Assembly: GCA_934045075.1 (NCBI GenBank) | Contig: OW203726.1 | Location: forward strand, 8,702,860 to 8,766,859 | DNA from: Yponomeuta sedellus | Taxonomy: Eukaryota > Arthropoda > Insecta > Lepidoptera > Yponomeutidae | Direction of reading: 5' to 3' | DNA length: 64,000 nt | In this document: positions 34,798 to 46,527 of the stretch, one piece after another | Layout of the letters: each line of letters opens with the position of its first letter | Numbering within the stretch: the first letter of the stretch is position 1 | Position numbers and translations under genes: made by a program | The notes under the pieces: generated by a model | Told to the model about the DNA's origin: nothing | Database searches by the model: none | What the model saw: only the letters and a program-made list of their open reading frames with translations

Positions 34798-35037
34798 GAA
34801 AAAGGCTGACCAGTTGAAGTACTTTTTTATTTAGCCATGTGTATCGGCTCTCGAGTAAAATGAGTTAATATTTTAAATTGCATGTTTTTATACACAGAAT
34901 TACAAATTATTCCAAAACGGCTACCGAATAATACTTAAATTATCCGTCGGCCCTTCATGTGCTCATGCTGTCTTTTGTCACTGACTCTGACAGTACATTG
35001 CCCTATCACTGCATGTATTGCCATCTTTAAGATAGAT

Positions 35038-35165
35038 ATCAACCCTTTTTATGTCCCCATTGCTGAGGCGCGGGTTTTTTACTAGACAGCAGGAAGGTTA
35101 AACCATACTCCGCCACGGGGGTCAAGTCCGGGTTAGTGGAGGATTGTAAAACAGTGTTTTAAGAT
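35038..35165 (-). mobile_element. 3' fragment of the 5S-derived SINE
   Basis: Reverse orientation: 'CCGCCACGGGGGTCAAGTCC' and 'GGGTTAGTGGAGGATTGTAA' correspond to 41640-41700. Confidence 0.75.
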
Positions 35166-35686
35166 AGAGCAAAAAAAAAACAGAAAATATGTAAAAAACA
35201 TATTCTATTTTTAACTATTTGTAGGTGAATCTACCGACATTAAACATTTTCTGAAAATTTCATAACGCTAATATTCGCGGTTCAATAAAGAACTATATAT
35301 CAGATAGACATTCAACAGACTAATATCGTCGATATAATAGGAGACGGTTGGCCCTACCCTAACCTTAAGACGAGAAACGCAGTTTTACTAAGTTAGAAAC
35401 CCCTCTCTTATTTATATATATCTCTAACGAGAGTTTTCCAAAACAAACATACATGCAACGTCAAAAACCTTACTAAAGTTGAAACTTAATTGACAAAACG
35501 GCTTTCTTCTTTAAGGCTGTATTTTTCATAGAGCATAAGTGCAAAGTTGCATATGACTGTATCACAAACGCACGTGTTTGTTCGTTTATGATAAAATCAA
35601 TTCATCATAAGCTTTCTTTAACATTTTCAGTGACTCTGAACTAGGACTTTCATCGGGGATGGAAAAGTTTACGACAGTATCTTTAT
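35166..35686. other. Intergenic DNA between SINEs
   Basis: No gene or repeat I can support. Confidence 0.5.
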
Positions 35687-35973
35687 ATTCTTTTTAATGC
35701 ACTAACCTGTGTTAAGGACACTTTTAAAAAACCTATTTAGAGGCTAAAAATTCCACCCATTGCTGGGATTCGAACCCGCAACCTCTGGCTATCCATGCCA
35801 GCGCTCTTTCCAACTGAGCTAATGAGCGACTCACCGGCATCAGTGAAATTTCGAACCTCTTTACAATATTCTCTGTATTACGTACAGGCAGCGACATCTG
35901 GCTGAAGTAATTTGCATCACTTGCGGCCCCGAGTACCTACTTTGCAGTTAGGTTTTTACATCAGAATGATATC
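35687..35973 (-). mobile_element. Family A SINE, longest copy
   Basis: Minus strand: a leader starting GATATCATTCTGATG, tRNA-like head (TTAGCTCAGTTGGAAAGAGC; GGGTTCGAATCCCAGCAATG) and the tail AATTTTTAGCCTCTAAATAG. The leader also occurs at 54872-55010, so the full element is about 285 bp with an unusual sequence before the tRNA-like part. Confidence 0.85.
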
Positions 35974-35989
35974 GCTGTACCCACATGAT

Positions 35990-36105
35990 TATATTATTTT
36001 TAATGCACTGAGCCACCTGTGCTAAGGACAATTTAAAGAACCTATTTGGAGGCTAAAAATTCCACCCATGCCGGGATTCGAACCCGCGACCTCTGGCTAT
36101 CCACG
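35990..36105 (-). mobile_element. Family A SINE, truncated
   Basis: B box GCGGGTTCGAATCCCGGCAT and tail on the minus strand, cut before the A box; only about 17 bp from the previous copy. Confidence 0.8.
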
Positions 36106-36465
36106 TGATTATATTCGAGAATCACATGATTATATTCTTTTTAATGCAATATCTTTGTTCCATTTTTTGTACATTTTGACATTTGCAACACACATTAGAT
36201 ATGATATAATATGCTGTCATACACTGTATTAAATCTAAATAACAGATGCAACTCAAAGTCCGAGCCAAAAGGGAAGACATTTGTTGTAATAACAATAAGA
36301 AAAAAACATCACTTTGGAACCGAACCGATAAACAAATCATCCATTCCCAATAGGTTTTTGACTGAATGTATATAAGGTCCCCTCTGTAGTATTTTATGTA
36401 CAAGAATAAATCTTGGTCTAAATAAGTAATTAGTACATTTAATATTAGTACATTTTATATACAGC
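36106..36465. other. Intergenic DNA
   Basis: No gene seen; a 93-codon minus-strand open frame is AT-rich and featureless. Confidence 0.45.
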
Positions 36466-36565
36466 GTGGGGATTATGGGCATTACCCCCTATGATAGCAC
36501 AACGTGGCGCTCTTTAGGGCAGGGTTATGTCCAGCAGTGGACTAGTATAGCCTGACGACGACGAC
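36466..36565 (+). mobile_element. RTE-like tail fragment
   Basis: 'GGGGATTATGGGCATTACCC', 'GGTTATGTCCAGCAGTGGAC' and a GACGAC run are the reverse complement of the 2425-2690 repeat. Confidence 0.65.
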
Positions 36566-36835
36566 GACATTTAAAATTAAAAGTTGCACTACCTGTTAAC
36601 GTAAGCTTAAACACTTAGGTTAGCTGAAATAAATTGGTAAATAGCATTAAGCTCGTCTATATGCAAAACTTTGCTTAAATGGAATAAAGAGTTAATATTA
36701 TAATAACAACAAAGGCGAGGACCATAAATCCTTTTTCATATATGTCTGTATAAAAATTGTTTTTGAACCGTTTGTTTCCCAAATAACAAAATAAAAAAAA
36801 ATAAGATTAGATTCAAACATCCCTAAAATAATTGA

Positions 36836-36905
36836 CTGTACTCGCCACTTAAGTCTGCCTGAAACCACGGCAACTGTAACTCTGCTGAAACGTCGGGAAA
36901 TAAGG
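36836..36905 (+). repeat. Repeat G, copy 1
   Basis: 'GACTGTACTCGCCACTTAAG' and 'GCTGAAACGTCGGGAAATAA' recur inverted at 59225-59325. Confidence 0.65.
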
Positions 36906-37114
36906 TGATTACGTTTTACCTAATAAATAATCGCGATTTGACCCGTTAATATATAACTATCCCTAAAAAACTCGTATCTCTTAACAGATCCCAGGAATAT
37001 AGTCTTAAAATTTTTAATTAGTCTCTTATCCTACTATTTGCTAATATTCTAGATCCGCGGATCAAAAGATCCGGTACACGTACTGTCAAGATCTATGTTC
37101 AGGACAATATTCAG

Positions 37115-37275
37115 TTTTAAAAACATATTTAGAGGCTAAAAATTCCACCCATGCCGAGATTCGAACCCGCTACCTCTGGCTATCCGTGCCAGCGCTCTTT
37201 GCAACTGAGCTAATGGGCGACTCACCTAAATATGTTTTTTAAATTGTCCTTAGCACGGGTTAGTGCATTAAAAAT
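37115..37275. mobile_element. Family A SINE in foldback arrangement
   Basis: Complete reverse SINE (A box GCTCAGTTGCAAAGAGC on the minus strand) whose far side carries the SINE tail again in forward orientation, so that TTTAAAAACATATTTAG and CTAAATATGTTTTTTAAA flank the tRNA-like head. Confidence 0.8.
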
Positions 37276-37931
37276 AAAAATAGTATAACAATATGCAGTG
37301 TCATTTTTTTTTTTCAATTAATTTAAATTTTCAAGACCTCTCCATTACTGAATTGACACAACCATGACATCTTTCTCCTGCTCGGCTTTCTCTTTCCTTC
37401 CATCTTGCCCATAAAAACAGTAAGCAGTAAAAGCTACTTCCCGCTGCTTGATGGTGCGAACAAGATCCACCATCTTGCATCCGTCTAAGGACCTCAACGT
37501 TGGTCACTTTTTCAGTCCAGCTGATCCGGAGCATTCGTCGTTAGCTGGTATCTCGGTAGTCGCGGGTCTTTTTTTATTTCTTCCTTAACGGTCGCATCCG
37601 TAAAATCGATTGGCTACGTATAACAGTGCAGAATCTTATTGTGGAGTTTGATGGAGAGTTGCTGACAGCACAGAACTTTACTCAAAGTCGTGAGTGAAGC
37701 TCGGGCAATTTCGATACGTACTTTTATTTCAATATGGCTTTCTCATGGCGATGTCCACATCCGAGATACTTGAACTTGTAGACACTTCTGCGATATTCGC
37801 ACCGATTTGTAAATCCACCTGTTGTTGGACCCTGCTGGCAGAAACCATCATGAATTTTGACTAACGGACTTTCGTGGCCTAATATTCTCATCAAATCCTG
37901 AGAGATTCCAAACATCTGTCAAATTTCACTA
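37276..37931. other. Intergenic DNA upstream of G7
   Basis: No supported gene. Several short GC-richer open frames (for example 37331-37534 minus) match nothing I know. Confidence 0.45.
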
Positions 37932-37986
37932 AAATAGGTTTTTAAAATTGTCCTTAGCATGGGTTAGTGCATTAAAAAGAATATAA
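37932..37986 (+). mobile_element. Family A SINE tail fragment
   Basis: 'AATAGGTTTTTAAAATTGTC' and 'CTTAGCATGGGTTAGTGCAT' only. Confidence 0.7.
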
Positions 37987-38141
37987 ATTTCACTAAATTC
38001 TGAATGATTCTAATCGTGTAACTGTCAAAATAGTACGACATAGTCGTTCAGAATTTAGTGTGCGTAGTACAGAGGCAGATCTTCTACAACTGAATACATA
38101 CTCGTGTATCAGTGTACAAACTTCATAATATTAGTCAGACA

Positions 38142-38240
38142 AGACCTGAGGCAAGGTCGGCCAAGCGAGTTGCTCGGGCTAACAGTGGTTAGACGAGTAC
38201 CTACGTATAAAACGGGTGCCAAAATTTAAAAGTCTATCAC
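38142..38240 (+). promoter_or_regulatory. Promoter of G7 with CAAGGTC element
   Basis: AGACCTGAGGCAAGGTCGGC (38142-38161) contains CAAGGTCG (38152-38159) and an everted ACCT half-site. TATAAAAC is at 38206-38213 and an initiator-like TCACTT near 38237. The block extends through GCCAAGCGAGTTGCTC and is almost identical in G8. Confidence 0.75.
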
Positions 38241-38273
38241 TTAATGTTTAAACACAACAGAGAAACAATCAAA

Positions 38274-39226
38274 ATGTTCTCCAAAGTAAGTTATTAAAAA
38301 GATTTAATAATATACAGTTTACTAAAGACGACAATATTTCACCAACTAAACGACGAGTAACCTAAAATCGTTTCTTAATAAATTTTAAACTAAAAAGAAT
38401 AATCGTTCAGTATTATAATAAAACACCTTGTATATAGACTACAATCTGAGAATTCAATGCTATTTGTTACTAATACCTATCATTCAAATTAATTAACATA
38501 CGCATTTAAGGTGTAACATTGTCTGAACAATTTATAGCTAGTAACCCTGTGTGCCGTGGTGGCTGCTGCCTCCGCCGGTCTGCTGCCGACGCCCGCGCAC
38601 TACTCATCCGCGGCCGCCGTCTCCTCGCAGAGCATCGTGCGCCACGACCAGCAGCCGCAAGCCAAGCTGCTCGCCGCCCCCGTTGCCTACCATGCACCCG
38701 CCCAAGTCTACCACGCTCCCGCCCAAGTCTACCACGCCGCCCCTGCCCCAGTGCTGAAATACGCCGCCCCAGCACCTATCCTCAAATACGCCGCCCCTAT
38801 CGCTCACCAAGAAGAGATTGTAAGTGGTCATTCATATTTACATTTTATTAGTCTTATAAAGCCAAACAAAAGTTGAAAGAATCAAGTAGAAATTCATAGA
38901 GCTATGTTTAACTATCGTATAACCGTTAGAGATGTGTCGAGGAGATGCTCATTTGCTGTATTCTTCGGCAGGCATACCCCAAGTACGAATACTTGTACTC
39001 GGTGGCAGACGGACACACCGGCGACAACAAGCAGCAGCAGGAGTCGCGCGACGGCGACGTGGTGAAGGGCTCCTATTCGTTCCAGGAGGCCGACGGCTCC
39101 ATCCGCACGGTGCACTACACCGCCGACGACCACCAGGGCTTCAACGCCGAGGTGCACAACTCCGCGCCCACCCCGGCGCCCAAGCAGCTGCTCCAAGCGC
39201 CCGCCCTCGCCTACTACCAACACTAA
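38274..39226 (+). CDS. G7: RR-2 cuticular protein
   Basis: Three exons: 38274-38285, 38538-38819, 38972-39226 (phases 0, 0), about 182 residues; introns of 252 and 152 bp. MFSK plus [13 protein letters not shown] is the signal peptide. [15 protein letters not shown] is followed by [19 protein letters not shown] and by two APxLKYAAP units, then IAHQEEI. The RR-2 domain begins near residue 99 ([20 protein letters not shown]), with [20 protein letters not shown], and ends [11 protein letters not shown], so the usual ..NGFNAVV has become QGFNAEV in this subgroup. The tail is [13 protein letters not shown]. It differs from G8-G11 by EYLY where they have EYTY or EFTY. From 39077 to the stop (150 nt) it is identical to G8 and G9. 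Confidence 0.93.
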
Positions 39227-39344
39227 CTGCTTACGTCTAGACACCTGTTACCTGTGATTCATTGTTGAATGATGTTATTTATTACAATATATACGGATAA
39301 GGACGAATACCAAATACAATGTTTCTTTTGCCCTAATTTGATGG
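39227..39344 (+). promoter_or_regulatory. Conserved 3' UTR block of the G7-G11 subgroup
   Basis: 'GTTATTTATTACAATATA' followed by GGATAAG-ACGAAT is repeated with small changes after the stops of G8 and G11 and in shortened form after G9 and G10. No AATAAA is present; AATATA may be the variant poly(A) signal, and ATTTATT resembles an AU-rich element. Confidence 0.5.
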
Positions 39345-39435
39345 GTCTCTAATATGAGTCTCCGTATAGCAGGAAAGTTAGGCCATGCGCCACCATAGGG
39401 GCTAAGTCCGGGTTGGTGTCCTGTATCGGCTTGGC
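39345..39435 (-). mobile_element. 3' fragment of the 5S-derived SINE
   Basis: Reverse orientation; 'GGGGCTAAGTCCGGGTTGGT' matches the other copies. Strongly decayed. Confidence 0.6.
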
Positions 39436-41580
39436 TAGTTTTTTGTCCTAATTATGGAATTGAAAACTAGTCTACTTTCATCACGTCTTGTCAGTACTAA
39501 GCGATGGTAAAACTAAGAGAGGCATTAAAGTTTCTACAAGACATTTGGTTTAATTGAGTTTGCTATCTGCAGTCTTATTTGGTACTAATAAGGACAGACA
39601 AACTTTATTACTACTCATAGATTCACAGAAGACGCGGTACAATACTTTGGGCACACAAGCCCTCTATCGTATCAATGGCGATCCATAAGGGACACAACTT
39701 TGTGACAGCATTAAAAATTCTTCTCTGCGATGTCTTGGCAGGCAGACATATTCAAATCACTTAGAAACCTTTGCGACAGTTTTTAGTCTTTATAAAAATT
39801 AGCAAAAGTTAGCTTTTTTTAATAGGGACGCAGAGGTAAAAGTAACTTTTTTTTTTCAAAAGGTGGTATCCTGTTCATAGATCACGCTCATAGCTCATAG
39901 TTTGTACACAAGGTTTTAATGTTTAATTATCTGGCTTTTCTGGCCTTTAGGAGAAGAATGTAGGTATACTGGTAAATACGAAAAACTGTCACTATAACGA
40001 AAACTTCGAAATAGCGAAAACGTATCATCTATTCCTTACATTTGCCGCAGGTGCCGTATCACAATTATGACTTAGTGATGTTTAGAACCAAAGACTGAGA
40101 AGTTAGGATCACAGACCAGACCAAACCAAATAATGTCCGTTTTATATTCGTAAGGTCGTGGGTTCAAATCTGGGCTTGTACCAATGACTTTGGTTTTTGT
40201 TTTTTATTCCTAATTTAATGATGCTATTTTTACTTCACCTACAACATAGTGCTGGGTATTGTTGGACTGTTCATTTAAAAATATTGTAATTGTAGGAAAC
40301 CTATTATTCGATTCAGGGACCGTTTGCAAAGTTAAGCTTCTAAGCGTATGTTTTTGTAAGATTATAGCATAACCCTCCTCTTTCTTAGCTAAACGGTTGA
40401 ACAATCAATCTATATTTCTAAAAAGAACTAAAAAATTGGGGCAGTAGCATATATATCACCACATCAAGGGTTGGCTGGAAGAGATTTTTAATTATATAAG
40501 CACGCCAGGTACACTTTTTATTTTGTAAGTTTTGTGTTTTCTGTATGATTTTTATGTGTGCAATAAAGTATATATGATGCACTTAAAAGGAAAGCTATCA
40601 CCACTGAGTTAGGCTTTGTAAGTTAACAAGTAGTAGGCGAACTTATAAAAGGAAGGAAGTTCATAGAAATTCCATTCGTAGTCGGAATTCTATGCGAAGT
40701 AGTTTTTATTTCGATGTAGTTGTTAGTTCTGTTAAACAGGTAAAAAACCCTCCTTCAACGGAAACCTGCAATGAACGTGTACTATTAAAATACATAAAAA
40801 ATAAAATACTATTTAGTATTAAGCCCGCCAATTGTACAATCTTTACAGGTACAATAAAGAATTTAATAATAATATGCTGACATGCAATTGGCCGGTTTTT
40901 GATTTGATGCTACTTAGTCCTAACTTTTTGGCCTTTGTTATTCGGTTATGAGTTCCACAAATCATACATTTTTAATCAAGAGATACATTTAATCAAAATT
41001 ATTTATGTTTCCTTTCCTTTTGTGATAACATCTGTAAAAGAAGATATGATATTTTTTCCTTGACCTGGTGGCACTATTGAACCTACTGGAGGCCATAAAA
41101 GAAGTTCCTGTGTAAATAAAGAATAAGTAACACTACTGCACTACAGTGTTATTTATAGGTCCATGGTTCTTTCTAAAATATGCATTGAATGTGCATGAAA
41201 TATGTCAATTTGAGTTTGTCAGTTATAACAACTTTTCTTCTGAAAATATTTTGCTCAATTTATATTTTTTTAATATGTCATATTGCGAACCTTTTGCTTT
41301 GTAATGGCGTCATTTGACAGATAATATGTGAAACCATAATGTGTCACGTAGAATGTATCTAATGATTCACTAAACACTGTGACATCGGCAGAGTGCGTAT
41401 TGCTCCAATTTTGGAAAAATATCTAAAAGAAAACGTATGCTTTGGACTGGCGTTGTGAGACAGATAATACTTAAAGCCATGTAGAGAGAAAATTCTTATA
41501 TGTACGACAATGATTTACTGAACACTGCGACATTGGTCTCACTATACTAATAAACAGCGCAAATTTAGTGAAATTAAATA
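39436..41580. other. Intergenic region between G7 and the 5S SINE
   Basis: No gene. It contains a family B SINE scrap (about 40150-40200), a roughly 75-bp sequence (40795-40875) that recurs inverted at 14262-14330, and a degenerate direct repeat (AATGATTCACTAAACACTGT near 41360; AATGATTTACTGAACACTGC near 41509). Confidence 0.55.
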
Positions 41581-41583
41581 CAT

Positions 41584-41940
41584 CCTAATATCGATCGATT
41601 CAACCCCTGTATGTAACCACTGCTGGGGCACGGGTCTCTTCCTGCACTGCACTCCACCACGGGGGCCAAGTCCGGGTTGATGAAGGATTGTAAGACAGTG
41701 GCGGGCCTTACTGTCAGAAGTTATCAAGCTAAGGCCTCTGGCATGGCTTAACGACTGCCATTACATGACAGCCGGCACCAACGGCTTAACATGCCTTGTG
41801 AAGCACGGAAACGCTCGCAAAAAATGCCACTAGCGGTAGTCACAGGACGGTCACCCATCCTGCGCCTGACCGCGCCTGTTGTTGCTTAACACTAGTGATG
41901 GATTCCAATCACTCGGTCCGACTAGGCCACGAGCGCTTCC
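41584..41940 (-). mobile_element. 5S rRNA-derived SINE, near full length
   Basis: On the minus strand the first about 110 bp resemble 5S rRNA: GTTAAGCAACAACAGGCGCG matches the A-box/intermediate region and GCAGGATGGGTGACCGTC the C box of the internal 5S promoter. A body ('GGCTTAACGACTGCC' region, reversed) and a 3' part with CAACCCGGACTTGGCCCCC follow. A complete sister copy is at 53209-53575. About 355 bp, no ORF. Confidence 0.82.
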
Positions 41941-42474
41941 TAATATTACAAAAAATATTAATCTTAGAAACAACTAATTGAGAACCTGAACTCTATTAGA
42001 GTGTTTCAGAAATGCCTATTTTTAAATAACCCTGTAAGTATACTTAACATATTTTTAATATATTTACATATTTTTCTGATTACAATTAAAATACCTTGTA
42101 CGTTATATTGTCGACAACTTATTTTCTTTACGTTTCTGTAAACTCTAATGAGTATGTTGAATAGATACCTATAGATTGCATTGACCACGTCTTGAACACT
42201 TCGCTCTTAATATAAAAACACTTTCGGAGTCGCCATAAAAAAGTGGAATATGACAAACGGCAGCTTTTACTTAGTGAGAAACATTAATCGATTTTGGTCG
42301 GTGTTAATATGAGAGTTAATCATAACATGCATCCATCATGTCGAACACCCTACTATAAAGTTAGTTGACTAAACCTGTTCCTTCTTACAGATTAATTAAA
42401 AGATACATGGCTTAGCAAACAGGTCCGATATTCCGGAATCAATTCTAAAATTGCCAAACTAGTAATACAATGCA

Positions 42475-42545
42475 GCTTATACACGTACATCCCAGTGAAG
42501 GGCACAGACCTTCTCTCCTGAGGCACTCAGTTTTCCTCACGAAAT
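42475..42545 (+). repeat. Repeat F fragment
   Basis: 'TACATCCCAGTGAAGGGCAC' and 'AGACCTTCTCTCCTGAG'. Confidence 0.55.
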
Positions 42546-42785
42546 TTAAGTAATTCATGTAAAAAAAGAATATGGAATTGCTGATATTTTTTGTCACATC
42601 TGAGTTGGTTTAGTAACCAAGGTTATTTGTATTATTGTGTTGACTAAACCCATTCATTTTCACATGTCCTTTCAGTAACAACCCTTACCGAGGTTCAATC
42701 CTGTTTTTCTAAGCATATACACAGTTATTAGCCGCTTTTTGTTTTAACCCACCTAATGATATTTTGCTCTATTCGAGTTTACTGA

Positions 42786-42985
42786 GTCGTTAAGCAATGT
42801 TTGAGGCCTTATGGATGGCTTGATAACTTCTGACAATAAGGGCCGCCACTGTCTTACGATCCTCCACCAACCCGGACTTGGCCGCCCTGATGTAGTATGA
42901 CCTAATCTTCCTGCGATGCAGGAAGAGACCCGTGCCCCAGCTGTGGGGGCTGTGGGGAAATACAGGGGTTAATATCGAACTTCTT
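42786..42985 (+). mobile_element. 3' part of the 5S-derived SINE
   Basis: From 'GTCGTTAAGC' through 'CCACCAACCCGGACTTGGCC' to 'GAGACCCGTGCCCCAGC'. The head is missing. Confidence 0.8.
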
Positions 42986-42989
42986 TTTC

Positions 42990-43675
42990 ATCAACTTTGG
43001 TCCAATTTAGTCTCTACACGTTTGGCATTTGAAACACAAACAATATAATATACACAATACCATATTCAACTCTGTGAAATTCACCGTTATCCACAAGAGC
43101 AGCTCCGCAATTTTATACGATTTGTAATTACCTAATCTAAACTCATAATAATTACATGATAACTTCTAGTCGCTGAAGCATTTATTTATTTCTACAATTT
43201 CATATCTATCATTACAGGCTTAAGCCTAATGTGATAGACAAAACAACAATTTCAAAGTATAACCATAGATATACTTTAAAATTATTGACATCTATATGTA
43301 ACTTAAAACTTAACATCTTATCAAGGGTTGTCTGGAAGAAATTACTTTTAGTAATAAGACCGCCAATTGTACCTTAATCTGTATCTTCTTATTTTCTAAA
43401 TTGTAATTCCTGGTGTGCAATAAAGTATATTCATTTCATTTCATAATACTATCCTAACAACATGGCAAAAGTAGTCAATAGCCCCTTGCATTTCTAAGCG
43501 AGATGGTAATGCTAAATTTCTGTGGGCTAGAAAGAGAAACAAGACCGTAAAGTTCAGAGTCCACCCTCGTCATACTGGCCCGTCTGGGTTTACAGTTGAC
43601 AGCACATGAACGTATAAATTAAAAGATCTCAAAACATATGCAAATGTTGACATGTGAATTACTTTTGAATCAGTC
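42990..43675. other. Intergenic DNA upstream of G8
   Basis: Includes a reversed repeat I piece (43310-43442: 'AAGACCGCCAATTGTACCTT', 'GTGTGCAATAAAGTATATTC') and the 12-bp palindrome AGGCTTAAGCCT near 43216. No gene seen. Confidence 0.55.
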
Positions 43676-43683
43676 AGCCTACA

Positions 43684-43790
43684 AGACCTGAGGCAAGGTC
43701 AGCCAAGCGAGTTGCTCAGACTTGCAGTGGCAGTGGTTACAGTACTTACATATAAAATGGGCGTCAAAAATTTAAAAACTATCATTCACT
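43684..43790 (+). promoter_or_regulatory. Promoter of G8 with CAAGGTC element
   Basis: AGACCTGAGGCAAGGTCAGC with CAAGGTCA at 43694-43701, TATAAAAT at 43751-43758 and an initiator TCATT near 43782. The TCATTCACTGTTAAGA stretch around the start site also occurs in G10. Confidence 0.75.
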
Positions 43791-43818
43791 GTTAAGATAC
43801 AACCGAGAAATAGACACA

Positions 43819-44723
43819 ATGTTCTCTAAAGTGAGTAATGAAAAATACCAATTCAAATATTAAACTAAACAGAAAAACCTGATACGATATTCAATTAAAG
43901 ATAATATTACAGTACAAAAAAATCTATATCCGAATGAAGCACCTTTTATAACTGTCACAATATTAAAATTCACAACTATTACGTAGAGCAATGACCGCTC
44001 AACGAGTTTATTCAGTTACAAAAAACAACAAACGCCTCTGGGATGTAACACTGCCATAATTTCCAGCTAGTAACCCTGTGCGCCGTGGTGGCTGCTGCCT
44101 CCGCTGTTTTGCTCCCGCGCGTACCCGCTCACTACTCGTCCGCAGCCGCCGTCTCCTCACAGAACATCGTGCGCCACGACCAGCAACCGCAAGCCAAGCT
44201 GCTCGCCACTCCCGTATACCACTCCGCCCCCGCCCCCGTCGCCTACCACGCTGCCGCCCCAGTCTATCACGCCGCCCCTGCCCCAATACTGAAGTACTCT
44301 GCCCCAGCACCTATTCTCAAATACGCCGCCCCTGTTGCTCAGCATGAAGAGATCGTAAGTTTTAATTTCTTATTATAATCCATTTATGGGAAACGTTGAA
44401 CCAATGTAGCTTATATTTTTCTACTGTCAGTGTAGTCTCGATACTCATTTGTGTGTTTTCTTCGGCAGGCGTACCCCAAGTACGAATTCACGTACTCGGT
44501 GGCGGACGGACACACCGGCGACAACAAACAGCAGCAGGAGTCGCGCGACGGCGACGTGGTGAAGGGCTCCTACTCGTTCCAGGAGGCCGACGGCTCCATC
44601 CGCACGGTGCACTACACCGCCGACGACCACCAGGGCTTCAACGCCGAGGTGCACAACTCCGCGCCCACCCCGGCGCCCAAGCAGCTGCTCCAAGCGCCCG
44701 CCCTCGCCTACTACCAACACTAA
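43819..44723 (+). CDS. G8: RR-2 cuticular protein
   Basis: Three exons: 43819-43830, 44067-44354, 44469-44723 (phases 0, 0), about 184 residues. MFSK plus [13 protein letters not shown] is the signal peptide, then [16 protein letters not shown] with SSQNIVRHD (Ser to Asn in the usual motif). [19 protein letters not shown] repeats and two APxLKYxAP units lead to VAQHEEI. The RR-2 domain starts near residue 101 ([20 protein letters not shown]) and ends QGFNAEV; the tail is [13 protein letters not shown]. Intron 1 uses a GTGAGT donor. Promoter, 3' UTR and final exon are closest to G7, pointing to a recent tandem duplication. Confidence 0.93.
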
Positions 44724-45200
44724 CTGCTCTCCTCTAGACACTTGTTATCTGCGATTCATTGTTGAATGATGTTATTTATTACAATATACGGATAAGAACG
44801 AATACCAAATATAGTGTTTTTACTTTCTCTGTTATGAAAAGTAACACTTGCAAAACTATGCTACAGTTATCGTTGTAAAAAAAATTGTTTTTTTCCGAAA
44901 AAGTAAATATATTTCTTTGAAATAACACAGTTATTCGCAGATTATTCTAGGAAAATAAGTTAATATTTTTCTTAAAATCCAAAATTCGATGACAGCTCCC
45001 AAACTAGGCAGAGGCTGTATCTTGAGGACTCTTATTTTCGTTTTTGCAAACCTTAATTTAAACGCCGACTGTTTTAAGCGCATAAAAGCGACCATATATT
45101 GTAAAATTTTAACAAAGGAGTGTACTAAAACTATTAGAAAAACTAATAGATTCACGTCAGTAAGACCTATCTGTAATACTTATTGTATGATTAAAAGAAG
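44724..45200. other. 3' UTR of G8 and intergenic DNA
   Basis: Begins with the conserved 3' UTR block ('GTTATTTATTACAATATACG'). Nothing else supportable. Confidence 0.5.
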
Positions 45201-45204
45201 GATC

Positions 45205-45471
45205 GAGATGGGTCGCCGTTTAGAAATGGAAAAGGCAGGCCACGAATGACGTCAAGGGGATGAAAGATTGAGTCACCATTTACTACAGTGGCCTCTGAGG
45301 ATCGGACGAAGTGTATGCCATATTTTAATACTATCTAGGTGTTGCGACGACATCAAAAGTCAGCAGAAAATACCTGGGAACGAAGATGGCAAATTACAAG
45401 AGACTGGCGCCTCCATGACGAGGCCCTTGTCAAACAGTGGGCATTGATGGGCCAAAACTATGTGAAATGAC
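45205..45471 (+). mobile_element. RTE-like ORF2 C-terminal fragment, frameshifted
   Basis: Plus-strand frames join conceptually as a DDIK-type segment followed, after a shift, by WERRWQITRDWRLHDEALVK and QWALMGQNYVK then stop, matching the W-x-x-x-A-x-x-R-x-x-W ... A-x-V-x-Q-W pattern of retrotransposon C-termini (compare 12611-12850). Confidence 0.65.
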
Positions 45472-46390
45472 AATGCTAAAATGAACCTAACTTGATTGAG
45501 TTAGGAAACTGTAGCTGTTGTAGATGTATTTCCTTACAGGCTCTGATCTAATTGTTAAAATAATAGGCTAAGTTATAGCTTCGTGTTTAATACGTTACTG
45601 CGACGTTACACGTTTTTGTAAGTATTTATAGGTACAAACGGACAAAAGTATATATAGATGCTATATGCCTGGGATAGATAGTTAGATAAAATATTCTTTT
45701 TTGTATGTCGCCACCAACTCATTAAATCAACCCGCGAACTCAACACCTAGGAAGTTTATCAGGTGGCGGCATTTAATTACAAGAAAAGTCCTTAATAATA
45801 CAGAATTGTCTAAAACGTTTGACCAATTGGCTGGACGAAAACTAGCTTTTTATTAAAATGATTAATGACGAGCCGCCATTTACTGCGAATTTCAATACTT
45901 CAAGATAACGTCAACGCAACAGCTGACTTACTTCACCTACTCGTACGTCTGCGTCAATAAGTTGACCATGACAGTTAGTTCGAACCGCGCGAGTAGCCGA
46001 GGTAAGTAGCACGGGTAATACCATTGCAATGCGATTGGTTACAAGACTATCGATAGTGTGATTGAGACGACCATTACCGGACTAATATGACTGTATTAAA
46101 CAACTATGCATTTTAGAGACTCGCCCCCCAGGTCAAGTGATTGTGTTGTTTCGAAGTAATTATTTATTATTACCTATTTATAATTTATTATTAATTCCTT
46201 ATCGCATAAAATAAACTGAACTCGAAAAATGCACTTATAAATATATCGATTTATAGAATATAAAGAAAAGGAGAACATATTTACGAATATAAAACGTTTA
46301 CTATACTACGAGTAGTTTCGCTTCAAAGGAAGAGTTTGTAGACAAATTAAATAATGCCTAAAATAAATCGCAGTAGGTGAATTTAGCGCT
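45472..46390. other. Intergenic DNA before the nested LTR element
   Basis: No gene or repeat recognised. Confidence 0.5.
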
Positions 46391-46527
46391 GGCGGCTTAT
46401 CCGAACCCAGTAATTGAATTGGAATCAATCACATGAGTTAAGCAACAACAGGTGCGTCAGGTGCAGGATGGGTGTGATTATCGCCAGTGGCATTTTTTAC
46501 GACCGCTTTCGTGCTTTGCAAGACACG
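46391..46527 (+). mobile_element. 5S-derived SINE, left half (split by LTR element)
   Basis: 5S-like head (GAGTTAAGCAACAACAGGTG; GTGCAGGATGGGTG) continuing to TTGCAAGACACG. The sequence resumes at 49930 after the LTR retrotransposon. Confidence 0.8.
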
